7,335 bases of DNA from Acidobacteriota bacterium (GTDB taxonomy: Bacteria; Acidobacteriota; HRBIN11), in NCBI GenBank assembly GCA_030550225.1, contig JAUQPV010000124.1, positions 1-7,335 on the forward strand, given 5' to 3'. Each line of letters opens with the position of its first letter. Position 1 is the first letter of the stretch. Shown piece after piece: positions 6,105 through 7,335 of this stretch. A model generated the notes under the pieces. It made no database searches. It had not been told where the DNA came from and saw only the letters and a program-made list of their open reading frames with translations. Made by a program: the position numbers and the translations under genes.

Positions 6105-7265
6105 TCACACCTGTCCCGCTCCAGCGGCCCGCAGGAGCTCCCGGGCGATGATGATCCGTTGAATTTCCGACGTACCCTCATAGATGGTCGTCACCCGGGC
6201 GTCCCGGAAGTACCGCTCCAGGGGATACTCCCGAGAATATCCGTATCCACCAAATATCTGCAAGGCCTGATAGGTGACCCGCTGACACATCTCGGAGGCC
6301 CACAGCTTCGCCATCGAGGCGGCCGCCGTAAAGGGCCGGCCCCGATCCCGGAGCCAGGCCGCCCGATGCGTCAGCAGGCGAGCCGCCTCGATGGAAGTTA
6401 TCATATCGGCCAGCATGAACTGAATGGCCTGGTGTTCAGCCAAAAAGGCTCCGAAGGTTCGCCGCTGGGTCGCATACCGGAGGGCCTGCTCGTAAGCCCC
6501 CTGAGCGATCCCGACGGCCTGCGCCGCCACGCTGATGCGACTGGCACTCAGATGTTCTAAGGCGATCCGGAGGCCCTGACCCTCGGCCCCCAAACGGTTC
6601 TCGACCGGGACCTCGCAGTCCTCCAGGTAGACCGGGTTGGTGACCGAACTGTGGAGGCCCAGCTTGGCCTCGTTGCGGCCGACGGTCACGCCGGGCCACG
6701 TCGTCTCCACGATGAAGGAACTGATCCCCCGCTTGCCGGCGGCCGGGTCCGTCACGGCCTGCACGACGAGGACTCGGGCTTTCTCGGCGTTGGTGACCCA
6801 TACCTTAATGCCGTTCAGGACATACCGGTCGCCCTTCCGGACGGCCCGGGTCTGGACGCCGGCGGCGTCGGAACCCGTGTTCGGTTCCGTCTGGGCAAAG
6901 GCCCCGAACCACTCGCCCCGGGCCATCGCCGGGAGATAGCGGGCCCGGGCCTCGGGGGTCCCGTACTGAACGATCATGGGACACACGAGGCCCACGTGGA
7001 CGCCGACCGTGATAGCGACGGAGGCCGAAATGCGGGCCATCTCCTCGACGGCGATGACCTGGCCGAGGGCGTCCAAGGGGGTGCCCCCGTACGCTTCGGG
7101 GATCGACGCCCCCAGAAGACCCAACTCACCGAGACGGCGGAAGACCTCGTCGGGAAAGTAGCCCGCCCGGTCCCACCGGTCCACGTGGGGGGCGACCTCC
7201 GACTCCATGAAGGCCCGAACCGTATCCCGAAGCAGGTGATGCTCTTCTGTGTACGCAAACTCCAT
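6105..7265 (-). CDS. Acyl-CoA dehydrogenase (FAD-dependent)
   Basis: A complete 386-residue acyl-CoA dehydrogenase, the usual length for short/medium-chain family members. These flavoenzymes form the trans-2,3 double bond of an acyl-CoA and pass electrons to ETF, in the cytoplasm. Visible evidence: an N-terminal helical domain (about 1-115); signature 1, AQTEPNTGSD, at 124-133; a middle beta domain with KLGLHSS and VYLEDCEVP at 201-220; the FAD-contacting QRRTFG at 267-272; signature 2 from Q336 to D355 around FGGYGYSREYP; and IYEGTSEIQR at 361-370, where E363 aligns with the catalytic base of butyryl- and medium-chain dehydrogenases. The ATG at 7265 has a good Shine-Dalgarno site and the family-typical start MEFAYTEEHHLLRDTVRAF. 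Substrate chain length cannot be fixed from sequence; butyryl/short-chain or 2-methyl-branched acyl-CoA are possible. It probably shares a transcript with the partial gene upstream. A gap of about 128 bp separates it from the membrane-protein genes downstream. Confidence 0.95.
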   Translation of the reverse strand: MEFAYTEEHHLLRDTVRAFMESEVAPHVDRWDRAGYFPDEVFRRLGELGLLGASIPEAYGGTPLDALGQVIAVEEMARISASVAITVGVHVGLVCPMIVQYGTPEARARYLPAMARGEWFGAFAQTEPNTGSDAAGVQTRAVRKGDRYVLNGIKVWVTNAEKARVLVVQAVTDPAAGKRGISSFIVETTWPGVTVGRNEAKLGLHSSVTNPVYLEDCEVPVENRLGAEGQGLRIALEHLSASRISVAAQAVGIAQGAYEQALRYATQRRTFGAFLAEHQAIQFMLADMITSIEAARLLTHRAAWLRDRGRPFTAAASMAKLWASEMCQRVTYQALQIFGGYGYSREYPLERYFRDARVTTIYEGTSEIQRIIIARELLRAAGAGQV

Positions 7266-7271
7266 GAGCTA

Positions 7272-7277
7272 CCCCTT
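7272..7277 (-). promoter_or_regulatory. Shine-Dalgarno site of the acyl-CoA dehydrogenase gene
   Basis: The minus strand reads AAGGGG, then 6 nt (TAGCTC), then ATG at 7265. It overlaps the TAA of the upstream partial gene, consistent with translational coupling, and it supports the start chosen for the dehydrogenase. Confidence 0.6.
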
Positions 7278-7335
7278 AGCCCGTCGGATAGGTACCCCGA
7301 CGGAGACGGGCCTCCAAGAGGGGCCGGAGCCGATC
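7276..7335 (-). CDS. C-terminal end of an unidentified protein (partial)
   Basis: The minus strand is open from the window edge to a TAA at 7278-7276, giving 19 residues, DRLRPLLEARLRRGTYPTG. The Leu/Arg-rich stretch looks like a C-terminal amphipathic helix. The stop lies 10 nt before the ATG of the acyl-CoA dehydrogenase, and the AA of the stop codon forms part of that gene's Shine-Dalgarno sequence (AAGGGG). This spacing suggests a co-transcribed, translationally coupled upstream gene, perhaps also in acyl-CoA metabolism, but that is inference from position only. Two other minus-strand frames are also open over this short span, so the frame choice rests on the protein-like composition and stop placement. 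No family can be assigned. Confidence 0.45.
   Translation of the reverse strand, partial: DRLRPLLEARLRRGTYPTG

Overview
The window reads as one gene-dense, single-orientation stretch: every credible gene lies on the minus strand, so transcription runs from position 7335 towards position 1. Base composition is clearly GC-rich (roughly low 60s percent by eye). No tRNA, rRNA, transposase or CRISPR array was seen. The best taxonomic hint is gene content. An S55 (SpoIVB-type) peptidase directly followed by a secreted beta-propeller/jelly-roll/FnIII-like protein, together with a DUF6677-like membrane protein, is a set I associate with Acidobacteriota and related uncultured lineages. This is an inference from remembered family knowledge; no database search was made.

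Layout in transcription order: (1) 7335-7276, the last 19 codons of an unidentified gene; (2) 7265-6105, a complete acyl-CoA dehydrogenase with both family signatures and the catalytic glutamate; (3) a gap of about 128 bp holding a GTGTCAG-type heptamer micro-array; (4) 5976-5479, a DUF6677-like multi-spanning membrane protein; (5) 5489-5307, a 60-residue two-helix membrane protein overlapping the previous gene by 11 nt; (6) 5302-3077, a 741-residue fusion of a VanZ-like membrane domain to an S55 peptidase domain; (7) 3072-706, a large exported seven-blade propeller protein with C-terminal beta-sandwich domains; (8) a 165-bp gap with an octamer array at its propeller-gene end and a heptamer array nearer the next gene; (9) 540-61, a DUF2752 membrane protein.

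Genes 4 to 7 are packed with an 11-nt overlap and 4-nt gaps and look like one translationally coupled operon. All encode membrane or exported proteins. The simplest reading is a cell-envelope module in which a membrane-anchored S55 serine peptidase acts at or outside the inner membrane, with the exported propeller as its partner or substrate and the small membrane proteins as accessory factors. The substrate and physiological role cannot be read from sequence. The acyl-CoA dehydrogenase belongs to a separate metabolic unit shared with the truncated upstream gene.

The most unusual items are the VanZ-S55 fusion, the order of its candidate catalytic residues (Ser before His, opposite to my recollection of SpoIVB), an internal echo of the VFAGMS active-site segment, and short 7- and 8-bp tandem micro-arrays at gene junctions. 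One array is read through as the signal-peptide N-region of the propeller protein.
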